A stretch of DNA of 8,433 bases from Gemmatimonadota bacterium (GTDB lineage: Bacteria; Latescibacterota; UBA2968; UBA8231), in assembly GCA_026706505.1 (NCBI GenBank), contig JAPOYQ010000024.1, forward strand, positions 667 through 9,099, written 5' to 3'. How positions within the stretch are numbered: position 1 is the stretch's first letter; each line of letters opens with the position of its first letter. The position numbers were made by a program, and so were the translations under genes. Shown piece after piece: positions 6,427-8,433 of this stretch. The notes under the pieces are model-generated. The model saw nothing but the letters and a program-made list of their open reading frames with translations, was not told where the DNA came from and did not search any database.

Positions 6427-8388
6427 ATGAATGGAGTGCAGGCCGGGTTCCTGCTAATGCTCGTAATCCTAGTAGGATGCGGCCGGGAAAGTCAAGCGGC
6501 GCACCCAGCGGCCGAGGGCGACATACCTCGCACAGCGTGGCCAGAAAGCTGGTTCCACCCGCCGCGCACAGCCTCGGAAGTCGGCTTGACGACCTTCCGC
6601 CAGTCGCCCATGCTCGACGAACTCGTGGCCGCTGGCGAGTTGCCGCCCGTGGAGGAGCGGCTCCCCGACGACCCGATTGTCGTCGAGCCGATCAATGGGA
6701 TTGGGACCTACGGGGGTACCGCTCGGCTCTTCCTCGCCGGCGAACAACTCCTCAATGTACCCGAAGGAACCCTGCGTCCGGGGCCACAGCTCCAGCTAAC
6801 CCTGCCCAACTTTGCCGCGCGGGTCGAGTACCACAACGACGCGCAGACTTTGACGGTCTTCCTCCGGCCCGGTCACAAGTGGTCCGACGGCCACCCAGTG
6901 ACGGCCGACGACTTTGTCTTTTGGTTCGATCGCGTCCACATGAACAAAAACCTCACGCCCGTGGTATCACCCCGTTTTAAGGGGGCTCGCATCGAAAAAC
7001 ACAGCCCCCACCTTTTTAGCTATCACTTTCCCCAGCCGATGCCGCTCTTTGTCAAGCACCTCGCCCACAACAGCTCGCATCTGTCGGCACCAGCGCACTT
7101 TATGCGCCGCTATCATCCCGACTTTATCGACGCGGATCAGCTAGAGCGCGAAGCAGAGGAACTCGGTCTGCAAGACTGGCGCACCTACTTCCAATCCGTT
7201 ATCAACACCCGCGACCTAATGGTCTTTTACAAGCCAGTGCAGACCGCTTATGTGGTGGTTAGCAAGACTTCGACGCGCGTCCGCTACCGCCGCAACCCCT
7301 ACTACCCCAAAGTAGATCCAGCCGGCAATCAACTGCCCTATATCGATTACCTCGAAGTCCAGCGGGTTGACAGCCCCGAGATCATGGCAGCTAAGGCCGC
7401 CACCGGGCAGGTCGATTTTGCCGGGCGGCAGTTTAAGACCGCCGACATCCCGCTGTTTAAGCGCTTCGAGCAGGACAACGACTACGAGACCTACCTCTGG
7501 CCTCGTCCCTATGGCTCGGACGTGACCTTCATGCCCAACATGACCCACCCCGACGAGCGGCTCAGGCAGATTTTTCAGGACGTGCGTTTTCGCCGCGCCC
7601 TCTCGCTGGCCATCAACCGCGCCGAGATCAACGACATTGCCTATTACGGGCAGGGGATCCCGCGCCAGTTGACGGTCGTATCTTCGAGCCGCTACTTTGA
7701 GCCTTCCTTTGCCGCAGCTTGGGCCGAGTACGATCCGCAACGCGCCCGCGCCTTGCTCGACGAGATGGGGCTGATCGATCGCAACGGCGACGGTCGGCGA
7801 GAGCATCCCGATGGCCGCCCCCTCGAAATCACGCTGGAGTACACAATCGGGGAGACGCCAAAGCAAGTTACTGTGGACTTGGTAACCGCCCACTGGCGCG
7901 AAGTGGGGCTGCATATCAACCGCAAGCAAATAAGCGGCGCACTGCAAGGCATCCGCACTCGGGGCGGAGTCATGGACATGAGCATCTGGCACGCCGACCG
8001 CAACGCCGACATCCTCTTTCCCATCGAGCCTTTTTGGTACGTGCCCATGCACGTGGGGCAGGAGGTGACCCAGTGGCCGGAGTGGTCGCGGTGGTACCGG
8101 TCGGACGGAGCGCGCGGCTGGATGCCGCCCGGCGAGGTCCGGGATTTAATCGCCTGGTGGGAGGTGCTCCGCCGCACATCCGACCTCCAAGAGCGCATCG
8201 CCATGGGCAAGAAAATTCTCCAGAGCCAAGCCGAAAACCTATGGGCACTCGGCGTCATTGGCCTAGGGCCACATCCCGTCATCGTTAGCAACCGGCTGCG
8301 CAATGTCCCGCGCCAGGGCTATTGGGGATGGGACTCGCGCTGGTCTTGGCCCTACTATCCAGAGACTTGGTATCTCCAGCAAGACTGA
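6427..8388 (+). CDS. Family 5 extracellular substrate-binding lipoprotein (DppA/OppA-like)
   Basis: 653 residues from the ATG at 6427. Residues 8-17 are hydrophobic and end in the lipobox LVGC (15-18), so the protein should be lipidated at C18. SBP_bac_5 marks are YGGTARLF (95-102), the edge motif VFLRPGHKWSDGHPVTADDF (144-163), VRFRRALSLAINRAEI (386-401), DRNGDGRREHPDG (451-463), and a Trp/Tyr-rich end (632-649). It is longer than E. coli DppA/OppA (about 540) and nearer to the long YGG-type relatives that bind peptides or oligosaccharides; the ligand cannot be called. The start is uncertain: the frame is open back to an ATG at 6343, but neither start has a clear Shine-Dalgarno. I prefer 6427 because it gives a compact lipoprotein signal, although that n-region lacks Lys or Arg. 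A permease gene begins 3 bases after the stop, marking an importer operon. Confidence 0.92.
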   Translation: MNGVQAGFLLMLVILVGCGRESQAAHPAAEGDIPRTAWPESWFHPPRTASEVGLTTFRQSPMLDELVAAGELPPVEERLPDDPIVVEPINGIGTYGGTARLFLAGEQLLNVPEGTLRPGPQLQLTLPNFAARVEYHNDAQTLTVFLRPGHKWSDGHPVTADDFVFWFDRVHMNKNLTPVVSPRFKGARIEKHSPHLFSYHFPQPMPLFVKHLAHNSSHLSAPAHFMRRYHPDFIDADQLEREAEELGLQDWRTYFQSVINTRDLMVFYKPVQTAYVVVSKTSTRVRYRRNPYYPKVDPAGNQLPYIDYLEVQRVDSPEIMAAKAATGQVDFAGRQFKTADIPLFKRFEQDNDYETYLWPRPYGSDVTFMPNMTHPDERLRQIFQDVRFRRALSLAINRAEINDIAYYGQGIPRQLTVVSSSRYFEPSFAAAWAEYDPQRARALLDEMGLIDRNGDGRREHPDGRPLEITLEYTIGETPKQVTVDLVTAHWREVGLHINRKQISGALQGIRTRGGVMDMSIWHADRNADILFPIEPFWYVPMHVGQEVTQWPEWSRWYRSDGARGWMPPGEVRDLIAWWEVLRRTSDLQERIAMGKKILQSQAENLWALGVIGLGPHPVIVSNRLRNVPRQGYWGWDSRWSWPYYPETWYLQQD

Positions 8389-8391
8389 GCC

Positions 8392-8433
8392 ATGATCAAC
8401 TACATCATCCGCCGCGTCCTGATTATGATCCCC
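8392..8433 (+). CDS. DppB/OppB-type permease, first 14 codons (partial)
   Basis: ATG at 8392, three bases after the TGA of the binding protein, opens MINYIIRRVLIMIP, cut by the window edge. A short amphipathic start with paired arginines leading into a hydrophobic helix is the standard N-terminus of DppB/OppB-family permeases. Position after a family 5 binding protein agrees. There is no clear Shine-Dalgarno, so translation is probably coupled. The call rests on 14 residues plus context. Confidence 0.75.
   Translation, partial: MINYIIRRVLIMIP

Noticed and set aside
7777..7815. DRNGDG calcium-loop-like motif in the binding protein
   Set aside because: This DxNxDG loop after a GL(I)D helix end is usual in family 5 binding proteins, so it is not a special feature here.
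7216..8052. Minus-strand open frame of 278 codons
   Set aside because: Antisense to the substrate-binding protein, which has family motifs across this stretch.

Overview
The window is chromosomal bacterial DNA, fairly GC-rich and densely packed, with no mobile element, tRNA, rRNA or CRISPR array visible. The lipoprotein substrate-binding protein, the PII protein, the YtrA-type regulator and the Shine-Dalgarno sequences all indicate a bacterium. The signal-peptide protein at the left edge, which resembles the N-terminal part of TlpA-family proteins, is a type common in Bacteroidota and neighbouring or uncultured phyla. I cannot name the phylum from sequence alone.

Left and centre (1-5865, minus strand): one apparent operon, read right to left. 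A sigma70-type promoter (TTGACA, 17 bp, TATCAA) overlaps an inverted repeat that is a plausible operator. It is followed by a short GntR regulator of the YtrA type, an ABC ATPase, two tandem paralogous ABC-2 permeases, and the first 221 codons of a secreted TlpA-like protein that runs off the left edge. The ATPase and permease genes overlap by 4 bases (GTGA and ATGA junctions). The unusual point is that each permease has a seventh membrane helix followed by about 340 residues of LVIVD-like repeats. These look like a seven-bladed beta-propeller, which the topology places outside the cytoplasmic membrane. The likely assembly is an ATPase homodimer driving a heterodimer of propeller-bearing permeases, with expression controlled by the GntR protein, as in the B. 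subtilis YtrABCDEF-type systems. The substrate is unknown.

Middle (5866-6426): a PII nitrogen-signalling gene on the minus strand, closed by a clear intrinsic terminator that separates it from the GntR promoter. A 144-base divergent intergenic region to its right holds two GC-rich hairpins and a TGGTATAAT extended -10 element.

Right (6427-8433, plus strand): a family 5 substrate-binding lipoprotein (oligopeptide, or possibly oligosaccharide, uptake). Three bases after its stop are the first 14 codons of its DppB/OppB-type permease, so an importer operon continues beyond the right edge. PII and this importer diverge from one intergenic region; a nitrogen link is possible but unproven.
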